DNA of 23,021 nucleotides from an uncultured Clostridia bacterium (GTDB lineage: Bacteria; Bacillota; Clostridia; UBA1381). Position 1 is the first letter of the stretch. Each line of letters opens with the position of its first letter. This document shows, in pieces, positions 1 to 7,782 of the stretch. The stretch spans positions 1-23,021 of the forward strand of contig CAKSPW010000037.1 of assembly GCA_934486495.1 (NCBI GenBank), written 5' to 3'. A program made the translations under genes and the position numbers. Under the pieces are notes generated by a model. It had not been told where the DNA came from. It saw only the letters and a list, made by a program, of their open reading frames with translations, and ran no database searches.

Positions 1-272
1 CCGTCAGCATCCTGCTGGAAGGTCAAATCATGTTCTTCATTTGAAATATACTTTGCAACAATCTTGTCTGCCGTTCCGTCAGCCTTAATCTCCTCAAGAG
101 CCGAATTTACCTTGTCAAGAAGCTCCGTGTTCTCCTTAGCTATGCAAATTGCATAATCCTCATTCGCATATTCGGAATCAAGAATTTTAAGCTTTGTGTT
201 CTTAGAACCGCAGCCTGTCATTATGCTTGCTGCCATACACAAGCTAAGCACCAAACCGATTACCTTTTTCAT
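1..272 (-). CDS. Amino-acid ABC transporter solute-binding lipoprotein, N-terminal part
   Basis: This is the first 90 codons of a gene that continues past base 1. It starts at ATG 272, with AGAGGT (281-286 on the minus strand) as ribosome binding site. The protein opens with a lipoprotein signal (MKKVIGL...) and a lipobox ending MTGC, so it should be anchored outside the membrane as the binding component of an ABC importer. The part after the cysteine is odd. Residues from about LKILDSEY through EDYAI, NTELLDKVNSALEEIKADGT and DKIVAKYI look like the C-terminal end of family 3 solute-binding proteins, not their beginning. The frame then stays open (SNEEHDLTFQQ) to the window edge. I infer either a C-terminal segment duplicated at the N-terminus ahead of a full binding domain, or an internal deletion. 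The ligand cannot be told from this fragment. Confidence 0.8.
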   Translation of the reverse strand, partial: MKKVIGLVLSLCMAASIMTGCGSKNTKLKILDSEYANEDYAICIAKENTELLDKVNSALEEIKADGTADKIVAKYISNEEHDLTFQQDAD

Positions 273-311
273 TTAAATCTACCTCTTTCAAAAAAAATAT
301 TCAATACATGG

Positions 312-340
312 ATTATACCACTGTTTTGCAAAAAAATCAA
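312..340 (-). promoter_or_regulatory. Sigma-A promoter for the solute-binding protein gene
   Basis: On the minus strand TTGATT (335-340) and a perfect TATAAT (312-317) are separated by exactly 17 bp. This would start transcription roughly 30 nt upstream of the ATG at 272. The rest of 273-561 is A/T-rich and shows no gene. Confidence 0.7.
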
Positions 341-503
341 GCTATTTTTTATTTTTTGTATAATTTTTTTTCAAAAACAACGATTTTTGTACATTTTGAC
401 GTATCAATCGTGCATAAAAATTCAATCGTATTATCTTTTTGATAAAAATGAACAAATATTTAACATTTTTTTGTTTATATATAATAATGATTCAAAAAAC
501 AGC

Positions 504-532
504 TTTTCAAAATGCCTTTAATATGATAAAAT
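504..532 (+). promoter_or_regulatory. Possible promoter for the L,D-transpeptidase gene
   Basis: TTTTCA (504-509) and TAAAAT (527-532) are 17 bp apart, just upstream of the gene at 568. The -35 box is poor. Other A/T-rich -10-like boxes lie nearby (for example TATAAT at 480-485), so the exact promoter is uncertain. Confidence 0.35.
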
Positions 533-567
533 AGTATATATATAAAACGAGTGAAAAGAGGATGAAA

Positions 568-1437
568 ATGAAAAAAATCTTAATAGGAATATTCGCACTT
601 ATCTGCACTTGTGCGGCAGAAACAGCTTTTGCAGACAGCACTCCGCTGTATTTTTTCAAAGACTATGTACCGTATACTCTCGAACATCCGCTTGAAGAAT
701 CGGACGGAATTATCTACATGCCTGCGGCAGAGGGGGCGGCAAGCATGGGTATTTCAAATGTTTCGTATTCGGAAGACGGTGGCTTGGTGTTCGGAATTTA
801 CGACAAATACATTTATATGAATATCGGCAGTAATGCGGTTAATGTTTTCGGCGAGGAGCACGCACTCGACGGCGCGCCGAAAATAATAAACAATGTTCCG
901 TATGTATCCGTAAAATCATTTGCAACGATGGTAGGCTCGCCTATCGAAATTCAGGACGAGGGAACGCATAAAAACATAATCGTTTCAACTTCCGGAGTTC
1001 TTGAAAGCGAGATCGTAAATCACAGATATGAGGATTTTATAAACAACTCCGGAATACAGAGCCGTACTCCCTACCTTGTTTGGATTAAAAAAGGCGACTA
1101 TAAGGTCAGAGTATTTCTCGGCGAAAACGGCAGCAGAAAGCTTATCAAGGAATTTACCTGCGGAATAGGCAAAAGCTCAACACCAACCTGCACGGGACAG
1201 TATGAATATTATTCACGTGAGAAAATGTGGCCGTATTCCGGTTATTACGTAGGTCCTATCATGAGATTTAACGGCGGATACGCAATCCATTCCACGCTTT
1301 TGAGATATGACGGTACACCGTATGACGACCGTGTCGGTGTTAAAATTTCACATGGGTGCATAAGGCTAAGAAAAGACGATATTAATTGGATGGTGTCTTA
1401 CATACCGCTTAATACAAGAATATATATAAATGAATAA
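568..1437 (+). CDS. Secreted L,D-transpeptidase (YkuD domain) with N-terminal stalk-like domain
   Basis: This is a predicted exported cell-wall enzyme of about 289 residues. It has an N-terminal signal peptide (MKKILIGIFALI..., cleavage probably after AFA). A region of about 100 residues follows (IIYMPAAEGAASMG ... VPYVSVKSFATMVG) with the repeated pattern of the copper-amine-oxidase N-terminal-like domain, a non-enzymatic beta module common in Clostridia surface proteins. The C-terminal half is a YkuD catalytic domain with the histidine of YAIHST and the signature SHGCIRL, whose cysteine is the expected nucleophile. The family forms 3-3 peptidoglycan cross-links or attaches proteins to the wall. 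An ATG at 562 is also in frame, but it directly abuts the AAAGAGG site (555-561). The ATG at 568 has a normal 6-nt spacing, so I prefer it. The gene stands alone, convergent with the operon to its right. Confidence 0.9.
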   Translation: MKKILIGIFALICTCAAETAFADSTPLYFFKDYVPYTLEHPLEESDGIIYMPAAEGAASMGISNVSYSEDGGLVFGIYDKYIYMNIGSNAVNVFGEEHALDGAPKIINNVPYVSVKSFATMVGSPIEIQDEGTHKNIIVSTSGVLESEIVNHRYEDFINNSGIQSRTPYLVWIKKGDYKVRVFLGENGSRKLIKEFTCGIGKSSTPTCTGQYEYYSREKMWPYSGYYVGPIMRFNGGYAIHSTLLRYDGTPYDDRVGVKISHGCIRLRKDDINWMVSYIPLNTRIYINE

Positions 1438-1564
1438 ACCGTGGATGTAAAAAAACTCCAAAACGCAAGGAAACATACGCATACGCTTTCGGGTATCTCA
1501 AACTATAATTTTGACTAAGCTTGTTGATTTCAAAGCTTTTTTCCTATCCGCTTGAAAAAAATTA

Positions 1565-1609
1565 AGGCTGTTTAAAAAGTCAATTGACTTTTTAAACAGC
1601 CTCTTTTTG
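1565..1609. terminator. Bidirectional terminator built on a perfect 38-bp palindrome
   Basis: Bases 1565-1602 are a perfect inverted repeat (AGGCTGTTTAAAAAGTCAA and its exact complement). CTTTTTG follows on the plus strand, and an A/T-rich stretch with seven T's follows on the minus strand. It lies between two convergent genes and can end transcription from both sides. Confidence 0.8.
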
Positions 1610-1612
1610 CAC

Positions 1613-1653
1613 AAAAAAACAAGCTGCCGCACCAAACTGGGCACAGCAGCTTG
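1613..1653 (-). terminator. Intrinsic terminator of the gyrA-ppi-dnaD run
   Basis: Read on the minus strand, CAAGCTGC (1646-1653) and GCAGCTTG (1620-1627) form an 8-bp stem around an 18-nt loop. A run of seven T's follows directly, and the hairpin lies just after the dnaD-like stop codon. Confidence 0.8.
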
Positions 1654-1660
1654 TCTATAA

Positions 1661-2620
1661 TTATCTGTTTTCCGTTTTATCCCACGACAGTTTCTCAAGT
1701 TCATCCAAATCCGAATCATTTTTAAGCAAGTCAAACTCTCCGTTACCCGAAGAAAAATGCTCTTTATTTTTCTGAAATTCAGCATTGCTTTTTTCTGCCG
1801 CATCGATTGTATGTATACCCTTATCGTTCCAGTCCGATATGATTTTATCCATATACGGGAACGAAATTTTGTTAATTCTGAGGACGCAATACTCATAAGC
1901 AAGCGCAATCATTTCCTCACTCATATTAAGGCTGTCATGCCACTTTGAAAGATAGTCTTCCTCTATCCCCGTAAGATTACGGTCACGAATTCCGAAAAGA
2001 TTTTTCAAATTATTCATATAATTTTTTTTCATTTCGTCCTCGCGCAAAAATCTTTCAACGCCGTCAATCGTGTTTATTCCTTTTTTATGCCATGCTGAGC
2101 CGACACGCTCTATATACGACATACTCTTTTTACCGATTGAAACGCAGTACTCCAAAAGCATAAGTATAACCTCGGGTGGAAAATTAAGGCTGTCGTAAAA
2201 CCAGTAAAGACTCTTAATCTCCGCCGTGCTGAGCGTTTTGCCAAGCACCTCCTCGGCAAGCTGAAGCATTTCGGAAAGTTTTTTGTTACCCTCAACATTC
2301 TTTGTAATATCCGAAAGCTCATATTCGCCCGGGTTATCCTCCGAATTATTTTCGGATACGCTCTTAACCTCCGGCTCATCATCGTCCGATACCTCAATCG
2401 CACCGACATTTTCCCAATATCTTACCGCCTGCATCACATCGCTTTCGAGCAGCTGAAGCTCATCGGCAATGCTTGCAAAGCTTACGCTTTTTCCGTTAGC
2501 CAAAAGCATTAAAATATGGATATATATTTTAATAAATACAGCATTCGTTTTCGGAAAAACCTCCTCGGCAAGCTGTTTTGGAATAGCAATGCAATCGAGC
2601 TTTGCTTTAACAATAGGCAT
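1661..2620 (-). CDS. DnaD-domain protein with two DnaB_2/DnaD C-terminal repeats
   Basis: This 319-residue protein resembles Firmicutes DnaD/DnaB replication-initiation and primosome proteins. The N-terminal region (about residues 1-75) looks like the winged-helix part. An acidic linker follows (about 78-112). Two copies of the C-terminal DnaD/DnaB_2 domain come next, at about 115-190 and 204-276. Each carries the family's Y-x3-I/V-x3-W motif (YIERVGSAW at 169-177, YMDKIISDW at 256-264) followed by a KGI sequence. In this family that motif contacts single-stranded DNA or DnaA. The start at 2620 lies 2 nt after the cyclophilin stop, and its GGGAG site falls inside the end of that gene. That spacing implies cotranscription with gyrA. 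Whether it is the main DnaD or a phage- or plasmid-derived paralogue cannot be decided here. Confidence 0.85.
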   Translation of the reverse strand: MPIVKAKLDCIAIPKQLAEEVFPKTNAVFIKIYIHILMLLANGKSVSFASIADELQLLESDVMQAVRYWENVGAIEVSDDDEPEVKSVSENNSEDNPGEYELSDITKNVEGNKKLSEMLQLAEEVLGKTLSTAEIKSLYWFYDSLNFPPEVILMLLEYCVSIGKKSMSYIERVGSAWHKKGINTIDGVERFLREDEMKKNYMNNLKNLFGIRDRNLTGIEEDYLSKWHDSLNMSEEMIALAYEYCVLRINKISFPYMDKIISDWNDKGIHTIDAAEKSNAEFQKNKEHFSSGNGEFDLLKNDSDLDELEKLSWDKTENR

Positions 2621-2622
2621 TT

Positions 2623-3114
2623 TTATTCTCCCTCTGCCAAACGAATTGTCTTGATAACACAGTCCTTAACAGGCTTATCCTGATAATCGGTCGGCGTTTC
2701 GGCAATTTCATCGAGAACATCATAGCCGTCGGTAAGGATTCCGAAAGCGGCATACTGACCGTCAAGATGCGGTGCATCATCGTGCATGATAAAGAACTGA
2801 CTCGATGCGGAGTTAGGGAACATTGTTCTTGCCATTGACAAAACACCTCTTGTGTGCTTGAGCGGATTTTCAAATCCGTTTGAAGCAAATTCACCGTGGA
2901 TACTGTCACATTCCTTCATTTTGCCGTTTGCGTCCATTCCGCCGCCCTGAATCATAAATCCGTTTATTACACGGTGAAAAATAAGTCCGTCAAAAAAGTT
3001 TTCGCCAATAAGCTTCACAAAATTTTCAACCGTCTTGGGAGCGGTTTCGGGATAAAGCACCGCTTTCATAACCTTACCGTCCTGCATTTGTATCTCTATT
3101 TTTATTTTCTCCAT
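2623..3114 (-). CDS. Cyclophilin-type peptidyl-prolyl cis-trans isomerase
   Basis: This 163-residue cyclophilin has no signal peptide, so it is predicted to be a cytoplasmic proline isomerase acting as a folding helper. The active-site motifs are visible: FHRVI at 46-50 with the catalytic arginine, QGGG at 56-59, SASSQFF at 102-108, and HLDGQYAAFG from about 117. The histidine in HLDGQ sits where human cyclophilin A has the tryptophan that helps bind cyclosporin, a common bacterial variant. Its ATG shares one base with the gyrA stop (TAATG), which suggests translational coupling. This is a single-domain protein of normal family length. Confidence 0.93.
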   Translation of the reverse strand: MEKIKIEIQMQDGKVMKAVLYPETAPKTVENFVKLIGENFFDGLIFHRVINGFMIQGGGMDANGKMKECDSIHGEFASNGFENPLKHTRGVLSMARTMFPNSASSQFFIMHDDAPHLDGQYAAFGILTDGYDVLDEIAETPTDYQDKPVKDCVIKTIRLAEGE

Positions 3115-5684
3115 TATTCGTTGTCCTCCTCATTGTCTGCCGTCTCATCAATTATTTCTTCATCATCGAGCAAAGCGTCATCTGCGCTTTCCTCCTCTTG
3201 CTCGTTTTCCGGAGCGCTCGTTTCTTCATCATCGTCACGACCCGTAAGCGCCATGCTGACAAGCTTAACGCCGTCTCCCAAACGCATAAGGCGAACACCC
3301 TGCGTATTTCTGCCTATAACGCTTATTTCGTCAACGTGCATTCTGATAACGACACCCTCGGATGTAATCATAATAACATCGTCCGCATCGTTTACTGAAG
3401 CCATTCCGGCAACATAGCCTGTTTTTTCGGTTATCTTATACGTTCTTACGCCCATTCCGGCTCTGCCCTGAACACTGTATTCGTCAAACGACGATTTTTT
3501 ACCGTAGCCGTTCTCTGTTACAACAAGGCAGGTCGAATTTTCACGGATTACTCCGCCGCCGACAACTCTGTCGCCATCTCTAAGCTTTATTCCCTTTACG
3601 CCACGTGCTGTTCTTCCGACGCTTCTTACATCTGTTTCTTTAAATCTGATTGCCATGCCCTTATACGTTGTGAGCATAATCTGGCTGTCACCATCGGATA
3701 TGTCAACATTTATAAGAATATCATCCTCATCAAGAGAAATTGCAATTATACCGCCTGCTCTGATTTTCGAATAGTCGGTAAGTCTTGTTTTCTTAATGAT
3801 ACCGTTTTGGGTTATAAAGAGCAGATTTTCTCCGTCTTCAAAATTCTTAACCGGTATAACCGCCGTAACCTTTTCATCCGACTCAATCGGCAAAAGATTA
3901 ACAATAGCCGTACCCTTTGCCGTTCTGCCGGCTTCCGGTATCTGATAGCCCTTGAGCTTATATGCTCGTCCGCGGTCGGTAAAGAACAAAATCACATTGT
4001 GAGTAGATGTTGTAAACAGCTTCTCGACATAATCCTCCTCACGTGTTGTCATACCTGAAATTCCTCTGCCGCCTCTGTGCTGCGACTTATAAGTATCTGC
4101 CGGTATTCTCTTTATATAGCCGTTATGAGTCATTGTTATTGCAACTTCTTCTTCTTCGATAAGGTCTTCAATATCAAGCTCATCGGTTACCATTGCAATT
4201 TCCGTGCGGCGTTCGTCACCGAATTTATTCTTCATTTGAATCAAGTCTTCCTTGATTATCTCAAGTACTCTCGGCTCGTTTGCAAGAATTTCTTCATAAT
4301 CGGCAATATTCGCCATTGTCTGATTATAATCGTCCTCAATCTTTTCACGTTCAAGTCCCGAAAGACGGCCGAGCTGCATTTGAACAATCGCCGTAGCCTG
4401 TACGTCCGTAAGGCCGAAACGCTCCGACAAGTTAAGCTTTGAATCGGGTATTGATTTTGATGAACGTATTATGCTTATAACCTCATCTATATAATCTATT
4501 GCAATTTTAAAGCCTTCAAGCACGTGTGCGTGTTCTCTTGCTTTTTTAAGGTCAAATTCCGTTCTTCTCTTTATTACGTCCTCTTGGTGAGAAATGTAAT
4601 AATCAATCATTTCACGGAGATTCAGACATTTCGGTTCGCCGTCGACAAGCGTAATCAAAATTATGCCGAACGTATCCTGCATCTGTGTGAATTTGTAAAG
4701 GTTATTCAAAACAACATTCGGGTTTGCGTCCTTTTTAAGCTCAATGATAAAGTTTATATTCGTATCAGACTCGTCACGCGTTGAAGAAATACCGTCTATT
4801 TTACCGTCACGTACAAGCTCATTTATATGCATCTCAAGACGTGCCTTGTTGACCTGATACGGAAGCTCCGTAACGACTATTCTGTTTCTGCCGTTATGTT
4901 CCTCTATTTCGGCTTTTGCACGCATTATAACTCTGCCTCTGCCGGTTGTATATGCACGTCTTATACCGCCTCTGCCCATAATAAGACCGCCTGTCGGAAA
5001 GTCAGGACCTTGAATATAAGTCATAAGTTCATCAATCGTTATATACGGGTCATCAATAACGGCTATAATTCCGTCCACAACCTCGCAAAGATTATGCGGC
5101 GGAATATTGGTTGCCATGCCAACAGCAATACCGCTTGAACCGTTTACAAGAAGATTCGGAAATCTTGAAGGCAAAACACTCGGCTCGGGGATTTTATCGT
5201 CATAGTTGGGCACAAAATCGACCGTGTCCTTTTCAATATCGGAAAGCATATGCGATGCGATTTTTGACATCTTTGCTTCAGTATAACGATAAGCAGCAGG
5301 CGGATCTCCGTCGATAGAACCGAAGTTACCCTTACCCTGAACAAGCGGGTAACGCAATGAGAAATCCTGCGCCAAGCGTACCATAGCGTCATAAACCGAG
5401 CTGTCGCCGTGCGGATGATATTTACCCAAAACGTCTCCGACAGTTGCGGCAGACTTTTTAAAATCGTTTTCGTAAAAAAGATTTGCCTCGTACATATCAT
5501 AGAGAATACGTCTGTGTACAGGCTTTAAACCGTCTCTTACATCAGGCAGAGCACGGCTTACAATTACGCTCATCGCATAATCTATATATGATTTTTTCAT
5601 TTCGCTGTTAAGCTCAACGTCAACCACCTTTGAATTTCCGATTACATCGAGATCAAAGGATTTTTCCGTCTTTTTTCGCGCCAT
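3114..5684 (-). CDS. gyrA: DNA gyrase subunit A
   Basis: This is the breakage-reunion subunit of DNA gyrase, which introduces negative supercoils together with GyrB (not in this window). The 856 residues include the catalytic R133-Y134 in the AAYRYTE sequence. The quinolone-resistance region reads GKYHPHGDSSVYD; serine 95 and aspartate 99 match E. coli Ser83 and Asp87, so no classic resistance change is seen. The GyrA box Q535-HRGGR-G541 marks it as gyrase A and not topoisomerase IV ParC. Six-bladed C-terminal pinwheel repeats follow. The last roughly 40 residues form a very acidic tail (rich in D/E), as in several gyrases where the tail modulates supercoiling. ATG 5684 is preceded by GGGAGGAAAC. 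It is first in a run with the cyclophilin and dnaD-like genes and lies away from gyrB, unlike the common gyrB-gyrA pair. Confidence 0.97.
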   Translation of the reverse strand: MARKKTEKSFDLDVIGNSKVVDVELNSEMKKSYIDYAMSVIVSRALPDVRDGLKPVHRRILYDMYEANLFYENDFKKSAATVGDVLGKYHPHGDSSVYDAMVRLAQDFSLRYPLVQGKGNFGSIDGDPPAAYRYTEAKMSKIASHMLSDIEKDTVDFVPNYDDKIPEPSVLPSRFPNLLVNGSSGIAVGMATNIPPHNLCEVVDGIIAVIDDPYITIDELMTYIQGPDFPTGGLIMGRGGIRRAYTTGRGRVIMRAKAEIEEHNGRNRIVVTELPYQVNKARLEMHINELVRDGKIDGISSTRDESDTNINFIIELKKDANPNVVLNNLYKFTQMQDTFGIILITLVDGEPKCLNLREMIDYYISHQEDVIKRRTEFDLKKAREHAHVLEGFKIAIDYIDEVISIIRSSKSIPDSKLNLSERFGLTDVQATAIVQMQLGRLSGLEREKIEDDYNQTMANIADYEEILANEPRVLEIIKEDLIQMKNKFGDERRTEIAMVTDELDIEDLIEEEEVAITMTHNGYIKRIPADTYKSQHRGGRGISGMTTREEDYVEKLFTTSTHNVILFFTDRGRAYKLKGYQIPEAGRTAKGTAIVNLLPIESDEKVTAVIPVKNFEDGENLLFITQNGIIKKTRLTDYSKIRAGGIIAISLDEDDILINVDISDGDSQIMLTTYKGMAIRFKETDVRSVGRTARGVKGIKLRDGDRVVGGGVIRENSTCLVVTENGYGKKSSFDEYSVQGRAGMGVRTYKITEKTGYVAGMASVNDADDVIMITSEGVVIRMHVDEISVIGRNTQGVRLMRLGDGVKLVSMALTGRDDDEETSAPENEQEEESADDALLDDEEIIDETADNEEDNE

Positions 5685-5729
5685 TTATTGTTTCCTCCCG
5701 TTAAACAAAATGCTTTTGTACATTTTATT

Positions 5730-5758
5730 ATTATATCATATTTTAAGCAAAAAAGCAA
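5730..5758 (-). promoter_or_regulatory. Sigma-A promoter of gyrA
   Basis: On the minus strand TTGCTT (5753-5758) and TATAAT (5730-5735) are 17 bp apart, about 45 bp upstream of the gyrA ATG. I see no terminator between ispF and this promoter, so readthrough from the carD operon is also possible. Confidence 0.7.
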
Positions 5759-5777
5759 TAACATTTTTGCCTATATA

Positions 5778-6251
5778 CTAACTTTCTATAAGACAAACCG
5801 CACTTGCGGCAATGCCCTCTCCCCTGCCTTCAAATCCGAGATGCTCCGTTGTGGTGCCTTTTACGCTTATTTGCTCTACACCAACGCCGAGTGCATTTGC
5901 AATATTCTCTCTCATATTTTCTATATACGGTGAGATTTTAGGCTTTTGAGCAATTACGGTAATGTCTGCATTTATGATTTTATATCCGCTTTCGGAAAGC
6001 CGCCTTGATGTTTCCTTCAAAAGCAAAATGCTCGATATTCCGAGATACCTGTCATCATTATCCGGGAACAGTCTGCCTATATCACCGAGCGCCGCCGCAC
6101 CCAAAAGCGCATCACACAGCGCATGGAGCGCAACATCTGCGTCCGAATGTCCGTCAAGACCCTTTTCCCAAGGTATTTTAACACCGCATAAAACAAGTTC
6201 CCTGCCCTCTTTGAGCTTATGAACATCATATCCCTGACCTATTCTAATCAT
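5778..6251 (-). CDS. ispF: 2-C-methyl-D-erythritol 2,4-cyclodiphosphate synthase
   Basis: IspF catalyses the fifth step of the MEP (non-mevalonate) isoprenoid pathway. It cyclises the CDP-methylerythritol 2-phosphate intermediate with release of CMP. The 157-residue length is typical. Metal-binding residues are visible as GYDVH (Asp9, His11) and the GHSDADV motif (His35). DIGRLFPD and the C-terminal GTTTEHLGFEGRGEGI segment, which contributes to the neighbouring subunit's active site, are also conserved. The start ATG overlaps the ispD stop by 4 bases (ATGA), implying coupled translation. The family is a soluble cytoplasmic trimer. Confidence 0.97.
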   Translation of the reverse strand: MIRIGQGYDVHKLKEGRELVLCGVKIPWEKGLDGHSDADVALHALCDALLGAAALGDIGRLFPDNDDRYLGISSILLLKETSRRLSESGYKIINADITVIAQKPKISPYIENMRENIANALGVGVEQISVKGTTTEHLGFEGRGEGIAASAVCLIES

Positions 6252-6919
6252 GATTCCTCCGTATATGAAATTATTGCTTTTGCCATAATCAAGTCCGATT
6301 GTGAAGTAATTTTTATATTGAGCGGATTTCCCTCAACAAGCTTTACGCCCACTCCGTAATGCTCGCATATACTGCTGTCGTCGGTAACGCTTATATTGTC
6401 TGAAAACGCCCTCTCGTGAAGTTCTTTTATAAGACTTCTTTTAAAGCCCTGCGGAGTATAAATTTTTACCACTTCATCTCTGTTTACCGTTTCGCTTATA
6501 AATCCGTTTTTCGTTTTCTTAAGTGTATCTACACAGCCGCACCCTACTGCCGCCGCTCCGTATTTTGCCGCATTTTCAGCAACCGACACAATGTCCCTAT
6601 TCGTTATAAACGGCCTTGCACCGTCATGAATAAGAACACACTCGCTCTCCGACGCACACACTCCGTTATATGATGACTGCTGTCTTGTTTCGCCGCCGAT
6701 TACAAACTCGGTTTTCTCCTTAAATTCGGAGCATATTTTTCGGCAATCATCAAGCTCGTCTTTTTTTGCAACGATTATTATTTTTTCCGTAAGTTCGCAG
6801 TCAAAAAACTTTTTAGCCGTATGGTAGAGAATTTCACGGCCGTTCAGCTTTAAAAACATTTTGTTCATGCCGACGTTCATTCTCTGTCCCATACCGGCAG
6901 CAAGAATTATTGCATCCAC
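6248..6919 (-). CDS. ispD: 2-C-methyl-D-erythritol 4-phosphate cytidylyltransferase
   Basis: IspD transfers CMP from CTP to methylerythritol 4-phosphate, the third step of the MEP pathway. The 223-residue protein has the nucleotide-binding signature LAAGMGQRM (6-14) with the conserved Lys20. It also has GGETRQQS (75-82), HDGARPF (98-104) and the late TDDSS motif. The start codon is GTG at 6919, not ATG. It sits 4 nt after the carD stop, and AAGAGG within the last carD codons serves as the ribosome binding site at 9-nt spacing. An ATG at 6915 is out of frame. The carD-ispD-ispF order is a recurring Firmicutes arrangement. Confidence 0.96.
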   Translation of the reverse strand: MDAIILAAGMGQRMNVGMNKMFLKLNGREILYHTAKKFFDCELTEKIIIVAKKDELDDCRKICSEFKEKTEFVIGGETRQQSSYNGVCASESECVLIHDGARPFITNRDIVSVAENAAKYGAAAVGCGCVDTLKKTKNGFISETVNRDEVVKIYTPQGFKRSLIKELHERAFSDNISVTDDSSICEHYGVGVKLVEGNPLNIKITSQSDLIMAKAIISYTEES

Positions 6920-6923
6920 AATA

Positions 6924-7424
6924 TCAATCCTCTTTATCGGGCAAAAGTGCCTTTACGGTTTCGTTCAAAATCATTTCAACGTCCTCCTCACCGGCAAATC
7001 CGCTCATAACAAGCTCGCTTACAACCATTTGCTTTGTGCTTGCAAGTATTTTTCTCTCACTCGTTGACAGCCCTTTTGAAAGCTCGCGATACATCAGATT
7101 TTTCATAACATCAAGCACAAGATACAAATCTCCCGTATGTATTTTCTGCAAATTGTCACGCTGACGTCTGTTCCAGTTTTCGTCATCGTATATTTCATGC
7201 GTTTTGAAATGCTCAATCGCCTTTTTAGCCTCGGTTTTGTCAATGACATCTCTTATCCCGATTTCCTCACACTTATCGGTCGGAATAAGGACTGTCATTT
7301 TACCCGACTGAATACGCATAACATAATATTTCTTTTTCTGACCGAGAACCGTCTTCTCCTCGATTGATTCGATAATACCCGCGCCGTGAAGCGGATACAC
7401 TATTTTATCTCCGACACTGTACAT
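6924..7424 (-). CDS. CarD/CdnL family transcription factor
   Basis: This 166-residue protein belongs to the CarD/CdnL/TRCF family. Members bind the RNA polymerase beta subunit and stabilise open promoter complexes, often at rRNA and housekeeping promoters. The N-terminal RNA-polymerase-interacting domain (about 1-60) starts YSVGDKIVYPLHGAG and includes the YYVMRI strand and LIPTDK. The C-terminal helical half contains WNRRQRDN and LSTSERKIL, typical of the DNA-binding part. The start ATG 7424 follows GGAGGAGAAAT. It heads the operon with ispD and ispF. How it regulates its own operon is not visible. Confidence 0.93.
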   Translation of the reverse strand: MYSVGDKIVYPLHGAGIIESIEEKTVLGQKKKYYVMRIQSGKMTVLIPTDKCEEIGIRDVIDKTEAKKAIEHFKTHEIYDDENWNRRQRDNLQKIHTGDLYLVLDVMKNLMYRELSKGLSTSERKILASTKQMVVSELVMSGFAGEEDVEMILNETVKALLPDKED

Positions 7425-7499
7425 ATTTCTCCTCCGCAGTGCATTTCAGCACCCTTCCCGGCATAGCCGAGTCATATGTAATAAAACTTCCCTAATATT

Positions 7500-7527
7500 A
7501 TTATACCACAAAATAAAAAAAAGTCAA
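7500..7527 (-). promoter_or_regulatory. Sigma-A promoter of carD-ispD-ispF
   Basis: TTGACT (7522-7527) and TATAAT (7500-7505) on the minus strand are 16 bp apart. The leader to the carD ATG is about 70 nt. Confidence 0.75.
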
Positions 7528-7726
7528 ACAAAATAAACAAAATCGTAAAAATTAAGCAGAAAAGCGCACAAAAAAAGGTGTTAAAAGGAGCTGTTTTATA
7601 TACAATTTGCGTTACAAAAAATCATGATGCAAAAAGGCGGTAAATTTAGTATTTATTTTCTGCGAAAGTCTAATAAATGCCTTTAATAAGAGTGTTAAAA
7701 AGATAAATATTTTGAAAAAAATCCAC

Positions 7727-7769
7727 ATAAAAAAAGCGGCAAAAACCACAAAAACGATTTTTACCGCTT
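7727..7769 (-). terminator. Intrinsic terminator of serC-serA
   Basis: On the minus strand AAGCGGTAAAAA (7758-7769) pairs with TTTTTGCCGCTT (7734-7745), with one G-T wobble and a 12-nt loop. A run of T's follows. It lies just past the serA stop. Confidence 0.85.
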
Positions 7770-7782
7770 ATCAAAAGCAATC

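Larger units (their letters stand above)
7425..7782. other. Intergenic region between carD and serA
   Basis: This region holds the carD promoter and a leader of about 70 nt with a short CGGC/GCCG hairpin. It also holds an A/T-rich stretch (7530-7726) with no supported gene and the serA terminator at 7727-7769. The only plus-strand start there (7623) would give 20 codons with no suitably placed ribosome site. Confidence 0.6.

Noticed and set aside
5390..5435. Quinolone-resistance mutation in gyrA
   Set aside because: The residues matching E. coli Ser83 and Asp87 are Ser95 and Asp99, the sensitive-type residues.
3114..5684. parC instead of gyrA
   Set aside because: The GyrA box QHRGGRG (535-541) is present, which ParC lacks in intact form.
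7623..7685. Short plus-strand gene between serA and carD
   Set aside because: It has only 20 codons, no ribosome site at a proper distance, and composition like the surrounding A/T-rich spacer.
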